Source: Clostridia bacterium
GTDB lineage: Bacteria > Bacillota > Clostridia > Oscillospirales > Acutalibacteraceae
Length of the DNA: 9,357 nt
NCBI GenBank assembly: GCA_017437165.1
Contig: JAFSBS010000132.1
Coordinates: 1 to 9,357, forward strand
Reading direction: 5' to 3'
The translations under genes and the position numbers were made by a program. The notes under the pieces are model-generated. The model did not search any database, had not been told where the DNA came from, and saw nothing but the letters and a program-made list of their open reading frames with translations. Positions 1 through 7,093 of the stretch are shown here, in pieces. The first letter of the stretch is position 1, and every line of letters starts with the position of its first letter.

Positions 1-457
1 CCATATCTATATTAGTTGCATAATACTCTGCACCAGCATCTAAAAGGTCACACACTTTTGTGATTTTTTTATAATCTAACTCTGTGTCATAACCCAAAAG
101 AACTAAATCTGCATCATCTTCACTTATTTCTACACCATATTTTAAAAGTTCATTTTTTAAAGATTCTGTACCGCAAACAAAAACTTTTTTACCCTTTTTA
201 TTATCTCTTAAAAACATTCCCGCTGCCATACCCGAAGTAAAAACATTTTCTTTTTCACAAGGAAAGCCTAATTTTTTCATTTTTTCAACATAATCATTTG
301 CATTCTTTGAAGAATTATTTGTTAAAAAAATGAATTTTTTCCCTTGTTTTAATAATGTTTCTAAAAATTCTTTCGCTCCATCTATCGGGTCGAATCCTAA
401 ATTCACGGTGCCATCCATATCAAGTAAAAAAAGTGTAATATCTTTTAAATTGCTCAT
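1..457 (-). CDS. NagD-type HAD-superfamily phosphatase, partial (3' end off the left edge)
   Basis: The first 152 residues of a HAD hydrolase are present, starting at ATG 457; the rest lies outside the window. Motif I is DMDGT (D13 nucleophile, D15 acid/base). Motif II lies in LTNNSS (T46). A TSGMAAGMFL stretch follows and the visible part ends in ATNIDM, which matches the ATNxD segment of the NagD/4-nitrophenylphosphatase/phosphoglycolate phosphatase group. Such proteins are cytoplasmic, Mg-dependent phosphatases of small phosphorylated metabolites; the substrate cannot be told from sequence. No signal peptide is seen. The ATG sits 2 bp after the malQ stop on the same strand, with a purine-rich GGTAGGG just upstream inside the end of malQ, so the gene is probably translated from the malQ message and coupled to it. 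The superfamily call is firm; a specific substrate is not offered. Confidence 0.88.
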   Translation of the reverse strand, partial: MSNLKDITLFLLDMDGTVNLGFDPIDGAKEFLETLLKQGKKFIFLTNNSSKNANDYVEKMKKLGFPCEKENVFTSGMAAGMFLRDNKKGKKVFVCGTESLKNELLKYGVEISEDDADLVLLGYDTELDYKKITKVCDLLDAGAEYYATNIDM

Positions 458-459
458 TT

Positions 460-1902
460 TTAAACCCTACCGAATAATTCATTTAATTCTTTAAATTCTT
501 GCTTATTTATATTGTCAACCTGCTCTTTTGTAGTTCTGTAAAGCCAGTTACCCTCTGCTCTTCCCGGCACATTAAGACGGGTGTCAGAACCATAACCCAA
601 TAAATCCTGTATCGGAAATATAGTAAGCCCCGCATTACTTGCCATAATAGTTTTAATTATAGCCTTACAACCATCTTCGTTCCAACGGTCATAATTACAG
701 GAACAATACTGCATAACTTTTCTTTTCATATCTTCAGGAGTTTCCCACAGATACCCTAAAAGTGTGTTGTTGTCATGCGTTCCGGAATAAGCAACACAAT
801 TATTTATGTAGTTATATGGTCTATGTGGTGTATCCCACGCTGAAAGGAAACCAAACTGAAATACTCTCATTCCGGGGAACCCGCTATCATTCACAAGTTT
901 TATTACATCTTCTGTAATATCACCTAAATCTTCAGCAATAATGAGTTTGTCGCCCTTGACTTCATTAAAAACTTTTATAAGTTTCATTCCCGGACCTTTT
1001 ACCCATTTACCGTTTTTTGCAGTTTTTTCTGTACCTTTAACTGCCCAGAAACTTTCAAAACCTCTGAAATGGTCAATTCTTACACCATCAAAAAGTTTCA
1101 ACGCAAATGAAAGTCGCTCTTTCCACCAAGAAAAACCATCTTTTTCCATTTCTTCCCAGTCATAAAGCGGATTACCCCACAACTGACCATCTTCTGAAAA
1201 ATAATCAGGCGGTACCCCCGCAACATCTGTAAGGTGATTTTCTTCATCCATTAAAAGCATCTTCTGATTGTAACAAACATCTGCGCTGTCAAACGAAACA
1301 TAAATAGGAATATCCCCTATTATGCTTATTCCGTTTTCATTGGCATATTTTTTAACTTCTGCCCATTGAGTAAAAAATTTATATTGAATAAAACACCAGC
1401 CAAAATAAACCTCATCTGAATATTCTTTTGTTTTCCAATCGGTCCATTCTTTTTCATCGTTGGCAGTTTTAAGCGCCATAAATTTACAAAATTCTTTAAT
1501 ATGTATATTCTCTTCAATAAATTCATTTATTTTTGCTTTTAATTCTTCATTTGCATTTTTTGATGCTTTGATTAAAAGTGGAACTCTTTCATTTTTTAAG
1601 CGATCAAATTCACAATAATATGGTGTACCCTGCTTCGCTTTCTGCAAATCTTCCTGTGATAAAAGTCCATCTTTAAAAAGCAAATCAAGATTTACAAAAT
1701 ACGGATTACCGCCGAATGTAGAGTATGATTTGTAAGGTGAATTACACTCGTCAGGAATAACGAAAGGTAAAACCTGCCAATATGAAAAACCACTGTTTTT
1801 GAGAAAATCTATAAATTCAAATGCTTCTTTACCGAAACTACCACTTGAATATTCGCCCCAAAGCGAAGAAATATGCATTAACACACCGCTTTTTCTTTCC
1901 AA
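460..1902 (-). CDS. malQ: 4-alpha-glucanotransferase (amylomaltase, GH77)
   Basis: This is a cytoplasmic enzyme that transfers alpha-1,4-glucan segments between maltooligosaccharides, releasing glucose and longer chains in maltodextrin and glycogen metabolism. With the chosen start it has 480 residues, close to the usual GH77 length of about 500. The catalytic residues are in place: nucleophile D277 in RIDHFRG, acid/base E324 in IIAEDLG, and the third carboxylate D377 in GTHDNN. The N-terminal RKSGVLMHISSL and the SPYKSYSTFGGNPYF segment are also family hallmarks. The loop usually written LPLGPTGYG reads LPFVIPDEC, and the usual SLP reads SLW; both look like subgroup variation. The longest open frame begins at TTG 1926, but TTG 1902 is preferred: GGAGAG lies 9 nt upstream of it and the protein then begins MERKSGVL, as in relatives. 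It is first in an operon with the HAD phosphatase. Confidence 0.96.
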   Translation of the reverse strand: MERKSGVLMHISSLWGEYSSGSFGKEAFEFIDFLKNSGFSYWQVLPFVIPDECNSPYKSYSTFGGNPYFVNLDLLFKDGLLSQEDLQKAKQGTPYYCEFDRLKNERVPLLIKASKNANEELKAKINEFIEENIHIKEFCKFMALKTANDEKEWTDWKTKEYSDEVYFGWCFIQYKFFTQWAEVKKYANENGISIIGDIPIYVSFDSADVCYNQKMLLMDEENHLTDVAGVPPDYFSEDGQLWGNPLYDWEEMEKDGFSWWKERLSFALKLFDGVRIDHFRGFESFWAVKGTEKTAKNGKWVKGPGMKLIKVFNEVKGDKLIIAEDLGDITEDVIKLVNDSGFPGMRVFQFGFLSAWDTPHRPYNYINNCVAYSGTHDNNTLLGYLWETPEDMKRKVMQYCSCNYDRWNEDGCKAIIKTIMASNAGLTIFPIQDLLGYGSDTRLNVPGRAEGNWLYRTTKEQVDNINKQEFKELNELFGRV

Positions 1903-1911
1903 AAAGGAACA

Positions 1912-1917
1912 CTCTCC
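1912..1917 (-). promoter_or_regulatory. Ribosome binding site deciding the TTG start of malQ
   Basis: GGAGAG on the minus strand lies 9 nt before TTG 1902. It falls inside the longer open frame that begins at TTG 1926, which itself has no purine-rich site upstream. This favours 1902 as the real start. Confidence 0.75.
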
Positions 1918-1939
1918 AATACACAATTATACAAAATAT

Positions 1940-1969
1940 ATTATAACATATATAGCATTTATTTGTAAA
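1940..1969 (-). promoter_or_regulatory. SigA-type promoter of malQ-HAD, extended -10
   Basis: On the minus strand, -35 TTTACA (1964-1969) and -10 TATAAT (1940-1945) are 18 bp apart, and a TG one base before the -10 makes an extended -10. The predicted start point is near 1933, giving a leader of about 30 nt to TTG 1902. A second TATAAT at 1926-1931 lacks a good -35. No cre-like site was seen. Confidence 0.72.
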
Positions 1970-2018
1970 GAAATAATAAACTTTTTAACGACTAAAAAAC
2001 ACTCACAAATTTAGGCGA

Positions 2019-2060
2019 AATAAACAAAATAAAAGGCTACACGAAACCGCATAGCCTTTA
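2019..2060 (-). terminator. Rho-independent terminator after the dockerin protein gene
   Basis: The arms AAAGGCTA and TAGCCTTT (2032-2039 and 2052-2059) form an 8-bp stem. On the minus-strand RNA it extends by four pairs, two of them G-U wobbles, to a GUUU loop. A T-rich run (TATTTTGTTTATTT) follows downstream on the minus strand. The wobbles become A-C mismatches on the plus strand, so it works best for the minus-strand gene ending at 2073. Confidence 0.85.
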
Positions 2061-2072
2061 ATAATTATTAAA

Positions 2073-5000
2073 TCAGTTACCATAACGCATATTGCTTATA
2101 TTGAACAAATCAAGAACATCAAGAACACCATCATTATCGGTATCATTTGCCGCAAAAAATGCTGCTTCTTCATCGGTATATTCTGTTGTTTTAAGACACA
2201 TTCCTCTTGACTTTTCATAGTCTTCATCATTAACAAGACCGTCACCGTTTATGTCGCCTCTTACAACGATTGTAACCTTTTCGGTAACAACAGCGTTATT
2301 TTCTCTTGAAATAAGCTCAATTGTCATACCGGTTGCAATAACAGTTGAATTATCAACTACTTTTCCATCCGCATCTTTTATAACAACATAATCAAGATTA
2401 TTATTAAGTGAATTTTTAAGTGTGTCAATGGTTGTTCCGTGTCTGAGACCTTTAAAGAAAGACTTTTCTGAATCAATTTTTGCTTCACTTTCAGCTTTTG
2501 TAACGAGTTTAATTTCTTCCGTCAGGCAGAAAACATCAACATCATCTGTTATAGCATCTGTCAACTTCATAGTTGTATTATTTTTATAATACCAACCGAT
2601 ATATTTCTTGAAATCGTCGCTTTCAGGTAATCCCGGAATTTCTGACAAATCACCAAATGTAAGAGTTTCAGAAAACTGTTCTCTGTATGTTTTATACACT
2701 TCTCCTGACTCACCTTTAAAGCTTATGAAAATATATCTTTTACTATAAATTTCTTCTGTTGCATTTTTGATTATGTCAGTAGCATCATCTACTTTTTCCT
2801 GCTCAGTTTCCGGTACATTACCAATATCGTCACCAACTGTGTCTTTTGCGTTTGTTACTGACTCAACAAACTTGTTCCAGTCATCTTCATCGTAACGCTT
2901 CTGAGCATTACCATCTGCAATAATTTCTTCAGCATCTTTAACCGCTTCTTCATAAGCAGATGTATCTGCCGCTTTAATTAAATTGTCAGCAGCATCTTTA
3001 ATCTCCTGAACAACATCATCAATCTGGCTCTGCTCGTCAGTTGATAAATCTCTTGTTATATTTTCTGCTTTTGTCAGAACATCTTTGAGTATCTGTTTTG
3101 AATTTTCTGTATATTTTGTGTTTGTGTCATTCAGTAAATCTTTTGTTTTTCTGATTTCTTCATCCAATGCAGAATAATCAGCTTTTACTTTAATACCATC
3201 CAATGCATCAGATAAATCAGAAACAATTTCGTTTATTTTTTGTTGTTCAGATGGTGGCAATTCTTTATCCAACGCAATTGCTTTATCGTATATTCTCTGA
3301 AGTTCTGATTTTGAACTGTCAGTATAAATTACATCTGTAGCATTAAGAATTTCTTCTGCAGCCTCAATAAGATTATTCAGCTGTGAATAATCCGCTTTAT
3401 TTGAAGATTCAAGATTATTTTTAGCATTTAAAAGTTCATTGTAGTACGAATTAACTTCCTCTTGTGTATAATACTCAGTACCATAAACCATTTCAACAGG
3501 TACTGATGCAAGTGCGTCTTTCACTTCATTTACACTTTCTGCAGGATATTTTTCTCTTTCTTCAGCACTCGAAGCAAATGATGTCAATTTATAAAGTTCA
3601 TCATATAAATCTACAAGCGCTCTTACATCTGTAATAAGAATTCCCACCGGAATATGTGCATGATAATAAGTTCCATCATAACTTGATGTAAGTTTCCAAT
3701 AGAAACTCGCATCTATTTCTGAATCCCTTGCTACACGGTCTCCGTTCTCGTCAGTTTCCTTGTCATTACCTGAAAACAGAATAGTAGCATCACCATAAAA
3801 ATCGTGATATGTGGTACTACCCATAAATTGCGTATCTGAAGTCAGTAATGTCTGTTGTAAAACACCATTTGTAATGTTGAAACCATGAACTGTATCGCCT
3901 GAACGACTGTTATATTTCCAACCATTAAATGATGTAACTCCATCTGTTGTTGTTTTTGATGATGCATCTAATCTTTCGATAAAAGATGCTGTGTTATTGT
4001 TTACAGAAGAACTTTCATCAAGAATACAGTTTGTTCCATCACAAGTCGCATCAAAAGTGAAACTTTCAAAATTAGGTCTTACTGCACCCAAAATATTGTA
4101 AGAAACATTCTTTGCTCTGCCTGTTAATTCCTGGGTGAACGAAAACTGCTGGTTATCTGCCACCTGAACAAATTTATAAGTTATATTGCTCAACTTGAAA
4201 ATAGTATGGTTATTATCAGTATCACCACTCGGCACATCTATACCATCTGTTGTTTCCCATACAGAATCAGTATTTGTTCCGTTTGAAGAATGAGTTTCAG
4301 TATTAACACCTACAAGTTCAGTAAAAGTGCCTTTTACCGCTTCAGTTGCTTCATCTACTTCATTCTGCCTTGATGCAGGATAAGGGAAATGGGCACCAAT
4401 ATCCACTGCCTTGAAAGCAGTTTCAAATGTGCTTAACGAACTGCTTGTATAAATATCTGTGTGTATATAGTTTCCGTTAGCATCTTTTTTTATAAGTTCA
4501 AATGCCTTTTCGCGATAGTACATATATTCTTCTGTATCAGCCAAACCATCAATTACACCGGTTACATAATCGTAAACTGTATCAACCTGTTCCTGTGTAT
4601 AGTAAGTTGTACCTTCTAACATTCCGTTAGGAACAGACTCAATATACTTTTGGTATTGTTCAATCTGTTCAGGTGAATAACCATCAGGATTTGCTATAAT
4701 TTCTTTGTATTCTTCTACTATAGAAATAAGTTCACGAACATCTGTTACATCTAAAGTAATTCCGAAAACAACATAATTTGTAGGAACTCCGGTGTTTTTT
4801 GCATCTACATTTTTATACCACGAGAGAACGTTATAAAATGATTTTTGAAAACCATCACTTGTTTCAAACGAAGAAAGTCCATCCCAATAATAGTTTTTAT
4901 TACCACCTACAGAAAGTGCATTTGCATGGAATTCATACTGACTCGGAATTGTTCCTTCTACATAAGATGCTCCAAGGTTATCTACTTTTTCCTGAGCATT

Positions 5001-5459
5001 ATCATTTGCAGCTGTCCAAAAAGCATTTTGCAATTTATAATTTTCAACAAGTTCTTTCGTTGCATTTTTTTGTTCTTCTGTAGGTTGGACATCGGGTGTA
5101 CCTGTTAATTCCTGACCTGTATATAATTCTATCTTATCAAAATAAGTTGATTTTGACTGAAGTAATTCATACTGATGTTGCAACCTTAAATTCTGAACAA
5201 AATAGAATTTCTGCGTTTCTTCTGTGAGCATAAATCTGTAATGATTATCCACCCATATATTCATAAACGCATTATCGGAATTACCCTTTCGTACAAATTG
5301 TGTACCATCAGAAAAATAGTAATATGTTTCCCCGTCATCGCCCGTAACTGTATGTTGGGTATATTCAACATATTCAGCCATGACAACCGGTACACTTGCC
5401 AGAACCACAACCACTGCAAGTAAAGCACTTAAAATTCTTTTCCCGCTTCTTTTAAACAT
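2073..5459 (-). CDS. Secreted modular FIVAR-like protein with C-terminal type I dockerin
   Basis: This 1128-residue exported protein begins at ATG 5459. Residues 1-28 are a signal peptide: basic MFKRSGKR, a hydrophobic core, and VMA before the likely cleavage at 28/29. Approximate order after that: beta-rich region 29-234; helical FIVAR-like modules 235-305 and 310-385; a second beta-rich region 395-600; FIVAR-like modules 607-682, 687-757, 758-828 and 829-903; a compact beta domain 904-988; a second small domain 989-1066 of the sort that often precedes dockerins; and a dockerin at 1068-1128. There is no LPXTG, SLH or C-terminal membrane segment, so attachment is probably through a cohesin partner. 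No catalytic domain or active-site motif is recognised. It may bind carbohydrate or protein ligands at the surface, but that is a guess. It has its own promoter and terminator and looks monocistronic. The open frame extends to GTG 5501, but the Shine-Dalgarno site and signal peptide support 5459. Confidence 0.9.
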   Translation of the reverse strand: MFKRSGKRILSALLAVVVVLASVPVVMAEYVEYTQHTVTGDDGETYYYFSDGTQFVRKGNSDNAFMNIWVDNHYRFMLTEETQKFYFVQNLRLQHQYELLQSKSTYFDKIELYTGQELTGTPDVQPTEEQKNATKELVENYKLQNAFWTAANDNAQEKVDNLGASYVEGTIPSQYEFHANALSVGGNKNYYWDGLSSFETSDGFQKSFYNVLSWYKNVDAKNTGVPTNYVVFGITLDVTDVRELISIVEEYKEIIANPDGYSPEQIEQYQKYIESVPNGMLEGTTYYTQEQVDTVYDYVTGVIDGLADTEEYMYYREKAFELIKKDANGNYIHTDIYTSSSLSTFETAFKAVDIGAHFPYPASRQNEVDEATEAVKGTFTELVGVNTETHSSNGTNTDSVWETTDGIDVPSGDTDNNHTIFKLSNITYKFVQVADNQQFSFTQELTGRAKNVSYNILGAVRPNFESFTFDATCDGTNCILDESSSVNNNTASFIERLDASSKTTTDGVTSFNGWKYNSRSGDTVHGFNITNGVLQQTLLTSDTQFMGSTTYHDFYGDATILFSGNDKETDENGDRVARDSEIDASFYWKLTSSYDGTYYHAHIPVGILITDVRALVDLYDELYKLTSFASSAEEREKYPAESVNEVKDALASVPVEMVYGTEYYTQEEVNSYYNELLNAKNNLESSNKADYSQLNNLIEAAEEILNATDVIYTDSSKSELQRIYDKAIALDKELPPSEQQKINEIVSDLSDALDGIKVKADYSALDEEIRKTKDLLNDTNTKYTENSKQILKDVLTKAENITRDLSTDEQSQIDDVVQEIKDAADNLIKAADTSAYEEAVKDAEEIIADGNAQKRYDEDDWNKFVESVTNAKDTVGDDIGNVPETEQEKVDDATDIIKNATEEIYSKRYIFISFKGESGEVYKTYREQFSETLTFGDLSEIPGLPESDDFKKYIGWYYKNNTTMKLTDAITDDVDVFCLTEEIKLVTKAESEAKIDSEKSFFKGLRHGTTIDTLKNSLNNNLDYVVIKDADGKVVDNSTVIATGMTIELISRENNAVVTEKVTIVVRGDINGDGLVNDEDYEKSRGMCLKTTEYTDEEAAFFAANDTDNDGVLDVLDLFNISNMRYGN
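2076..2258 (-). other. Dockerin type I domain (codons 1068-1128)
   Basis: Two EF-hand-like calcium loops are visible. Loop 1 starts at D1069 (DINGDGLVNDED) and loop 2 at D1106 (DTDNDGVLDVLD). Both keep D/N at positions 1, 3, 5, 9 and 12, as in dockerins that bind cohesins in cellulosome-like assemblies. The residue pairs at positions 10-11, which govern cohesin recognition in characterised dockerins, differ between the loops (DE versus VL). The loops are 37 residues apart, somewhat more than the roughly 32 of a typical Clostridium thermocellum dockerin. Confidence 0.9.
2751..3401 (-). repeat. Three tandem FIVAR-like protein repeats (codons about 687-903)
   Basis: Three helical modules of about 70-75 residues follow each other. 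They open KADYSQLNNLI, KADYSALDEEI and AADTSAYEEAV. The first two carry a central YTDSS/YTENS, and all three share a late Q-x-x-(I/V)-(N/D)-(D/E) segment before a final helix. This is the usual FIVAR layout of helices with a YTxxS turn. Conservation is at the protein level, with no long DNA-level identity, so the array is old rather than freshly expanded. Confidence 0.75.
3414..5375 (-). repeat. Diverged duplication: two beta-rich + FIVAR-like units in the dockerin protein
   Basis: Unit A (codons about 29-305) and unit B (about 395-682) share the same ending. Each has a beta-strand passage into an FGITLDVTDVREL / VGILITDVRAL segment, then a helix pair, a short SVP motif (ESVPNGML / ASVPVEMV), and GT(T/E)YYTQE(Q/E)V. 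The spacing between the TDVR and YYTQE motifs is similar (about 50 and 55 residues). Similarity in the beta-rich parts is weaker. An extra helical module (about 310-385) separates the units. Confidence 0.6.
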
Positions 5460-5469
5460 TTTTCTCTTT

Positions 5470-5475
5470 CTCCTT
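5470..5475 (-). promoter_or_regulatory. Ribosome binding site deciding the ATG start of the dockerin protein
   Basis: AAGGAG on the minus strand lies 10 nt before ATG 5459, directly ahead of a clean signal peptide. The upstream in-frame GTG 5501 would add 14 charged residues in front of the signal peptide and has only a poorly spaced site, so it is rejected. Confidence 0.8.
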
Positions 5476-5518
5476 ATATAAATTTTTACCTCTGAATCCA
5501 CATTTTCCTCTATTATAA

Positions 5519-5546
5519 ATTATACTGTTTTTGTTCATAATGTCAA
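5519..5546 (-). promoter_or_regulatory. Consensus SigA-type promoter of the dockerin protein gene
   Basis: A perfect -35 TTGACA (5541-5546) and a perfect -10 TATAAT (5519-5524) are separated by 16 bp on the minus strand. The predicted start point is near 5512, leaving a leader of about 53 nt. A 16-bp inverted repeat (5536-5551, arms CATAAT/ATTATG) covers the -35 and could be a repressor site. A second TATAAT at 5512-5517 is too far from the -35. Confidence 0.8.
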
Positions 5547-5605
5547 TTATGCAGATATAATTTTATAAAATATTAATAAAATATTCCTTTAAAGAAATTA
5601 CTTTT

Positions 5606-5650
5606 ATAAAAAGAGAACACCTTAATTGAATTTCAAATACAATTAAGGTG
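5606..5650 (-). terminator. Rho-independent terminator after the radical SAM gene
   Basis: Perfect 11-bp arms CACCTTAATTG / CAATTAAGGTG (5618-5628 and 5640-5650) enclose an 11-nt loop. On the minus strand they are followed by TTCTCTTTTTAT. The hairpin starts 4 bp beyond the stop codon at 5655. Because the arms are perfect and T-rich sequence lies on the other side too, it could stop transcription in both directions, though no plus-strand gene ends here. Confidence 0.88.
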
Positions 5651-5654
5651 CATT

Positions 5655-7055
5655 TTAATTTTTCGCTTCATCAGAATCTCTGTAATATTGGGTAAAGATT
5701 TTAGGGTGTGGGTTATTCTTCCACAATTCTTCGGCAACCGGCGCCCATTCCTTACTGAAATCCACACATTTATTGCAAAGTTCATCAACATCTTCATTTA
5801 TTAAATGATCGGTACTTTTTGCACCTGTTTCTTTAATAATTTTTCTTAAAACATCAGGATTTTCAAGCATAGGACAAGGCATTAAGTGATTATCGTTAAA
5901 AGGTTGCCCTTTTCTGTACGCCTGAAAAAGCGGTCTTTGTAAAGACTCTAAAAGAGTGGTTTCTCTTATATTTGAGTCTGAATAGTGAACAAATACACAA
6001 GGTTCAATATCACCTTTTGAATTTATATGGAAGTAATTTCTGCCACCTGCAATACAACCACCGACATATTCACCATCATCCTGAAAATCCATAACAAATA
6101 TAGGCTTACCTGTTTTACCATTCCGGATTCTTTTAAGCCACATATACATATACTTTCTTTGCATTGGTGAAGGAATAAGTTCTTTCTGTCCGTCACTACC
6201 AACAGGCATATAGTTGAAATAAAGTGCATATTTTACACCTTTTTCAATCATATCATCTAAAAACTCATCACTTGTAACGCTCTCGACATTTTTATTTGTA
6301 TAACAAACGGAAATACCAAAAAGAATTTTATTCTGTTTTAAAAGTTCCATTGCTTTGACGGTTGTATCGTAAGCACCATCACCACGACGGAAATCATTGC
6401 TTTCTTTTGACCCTTCAATACTCAAAGCAAGTATAATATTGCCACATTTTTTTATATCGTCACAGAATTTTTGATCAATTAAAGTCGCATTTGTATAAAT
6501 CAAGAATGTACATTCTTGATTTTCAGAAGCAAGAGTTACAATATCATTTTTTCTTATAAGTGGTTCGCCACCTGTAAGCATATAAAAATGAGTACCCATT
6601 TCTTTACCCTGACTTACTATACTACGCATTTCATCAAGTGAAAGCTGGAATGAATGACCATACTCCGCAGACCAACAGCCTTTACATTTTAAGTTACAAG
6701 CAGAGGTCGGGTCAAAAAGAATTATCCACGGGATATTACATTTATACTTTTCACGGTTTGCTCTTACGATTTTCGTTCCGTAAAAACCTGCGTGAACACC
6801 CAAAGAAAGAAGAAGGCTTTTAATTAAACTGTGGTCAACATCTTTTAAAATATTTTTTGCTAAAATTGTGTGTGCATTACTGTCATCTAAAACAGCATTC
6901 CGCATTTTAGCATAGTTCTCTTTTGGGTACATTTTAAAAGTTTTTTCAACAATATTAAGAATCTTAAGAAGATTCTTCTGTGGCTCTTTGTCAATATATT
7001 TCAATATATTTGAAATAGTTTTATCTGCCGCAAAATGAACTATTTTATGCTCCAC
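5655..7055 (-). CDS. Radical SAM protein with SPASM-like C-terminus, function unknown
   Basis: This 466-residue protein appears cytoplasmic, with no signal peptide. It has three parts. Residues 1-105 are a mostly helical N-terminal extension. The radical SAM core begins at about 110, with cluster motif CNLKCKGC (C120, C124, C127) binding the 4Fe-4S/SAM cluster and GGEP at 162-165. The C-terminal part has C334-x13-G-x4-C353, which fits the start of a SPASM/twitch auxiliary-cluster domain, followed by C394 and a C427-x2-C430 pair. The later cysteines do not follow the full SPASM consensus (Cx2Cx5Cx3C), so a variant or single auxiliary cluster is likely. SPASM enzymes often modify peptides, but no precursor peptide gene is seen nearby, so no substrate is proposed. 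The GTG start is chosen because AAAGGAGG lies 8 nt upstream. The gene is monocistronic, divergent from the MFS operon, and has a palindrome over its promoter. Confidence 0.88.
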   Translation of the reverse strand: MEHKIVHFAADKTISNILKYIDKEPQKNLLKILNIVEKTFKMYPKENYAKMRNAVLDDSNAHTILAKNILKDVDHSLIKSLLLSLGVHAGFYGTKIVRANREKYKCNIPWIILFDPTSACNLKCKGCWSAEYGHSFQLSLDEMRSIVSQGKEMGTHFYMLTGGEPLIRKNDIVTLASENQECTFLIYTNATLIDQKFCDDIKKCGNIILALSIEGSKESNDFRRGDGAYDTTVKAMELLKQNKILFGISVCYTNKNVESVTSDEFLDDMIEKGVKYALYFNYMPVGSDGQKELIPSPMQRKYMYMWLKRIRNGKTGKPIFVMDFQDDGEYVGGCIAGGRNYFHINSKGDIEPCVFVHYSDSNIRETTLLESLQRPLFQAYRKGQPFNDNHLMPCPMLENPDVLRKIIKETGAKSTDHLINEDVDELCNKCVDFSKEWAPVAEELWKNNPHPKIFTQYYRDSDEAKN

Positions 7056-7063
7056 AAGTCCTG

Positions 7064-7071
7064 CCTCCTTT
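7064..7071 (-). promoter_or_regulatory. Strong ribosome binding site for the GTG start of the radical SAM gene
   Basis: AAAGGAGG on the minus strand, 8 nt before GTG 7055, is near-perfectly complementary to the 16S rRNA tail. It fixes the non-ATG start. Confidence 0.85.
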
Positions 7072-7093
7072 CAAAAAAATCAACTGATTTGAT

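Noticed and set aside
941..1165. Plus-strand open frame opposite malQ
   Set aside because: It is antisense to conserved catalytic regions of malQ, with no ribosome site or recognisable product.
4799..5108. Plus-strand open frames of 87-94 codons opposite the dockerin protein gene
   Set aside because: They overlap each other in different frames, are rich in His/Phe/Ile/Cys in a way typical of antisense reading, and have no ribosome site.
5460..5501. Upstream GTG start for the dockerin protein
   Set aside because: It would put 14 charged residues before the signal peptide, and the good AAGGAG site points to ATG 5459.
5486..5503. Five-codon leader peptide (MWIQR) on the minus strand in the dockerin leader, preceded by GAGG
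   Set aside because: The spacing of GAGG to its ATG is only about 3 nt, and there is no attenuator hairpin between it and the gene; probably chance.
7079..7093. Fnr-like inverted repeat ATCAA-n5-TTGAT upstream of the radical SAM gene
   Set aside because: The half-sites are in the opposite order to the Fnr consensus, with 5-bp arms only; expected by chance in AT-rich DNA.
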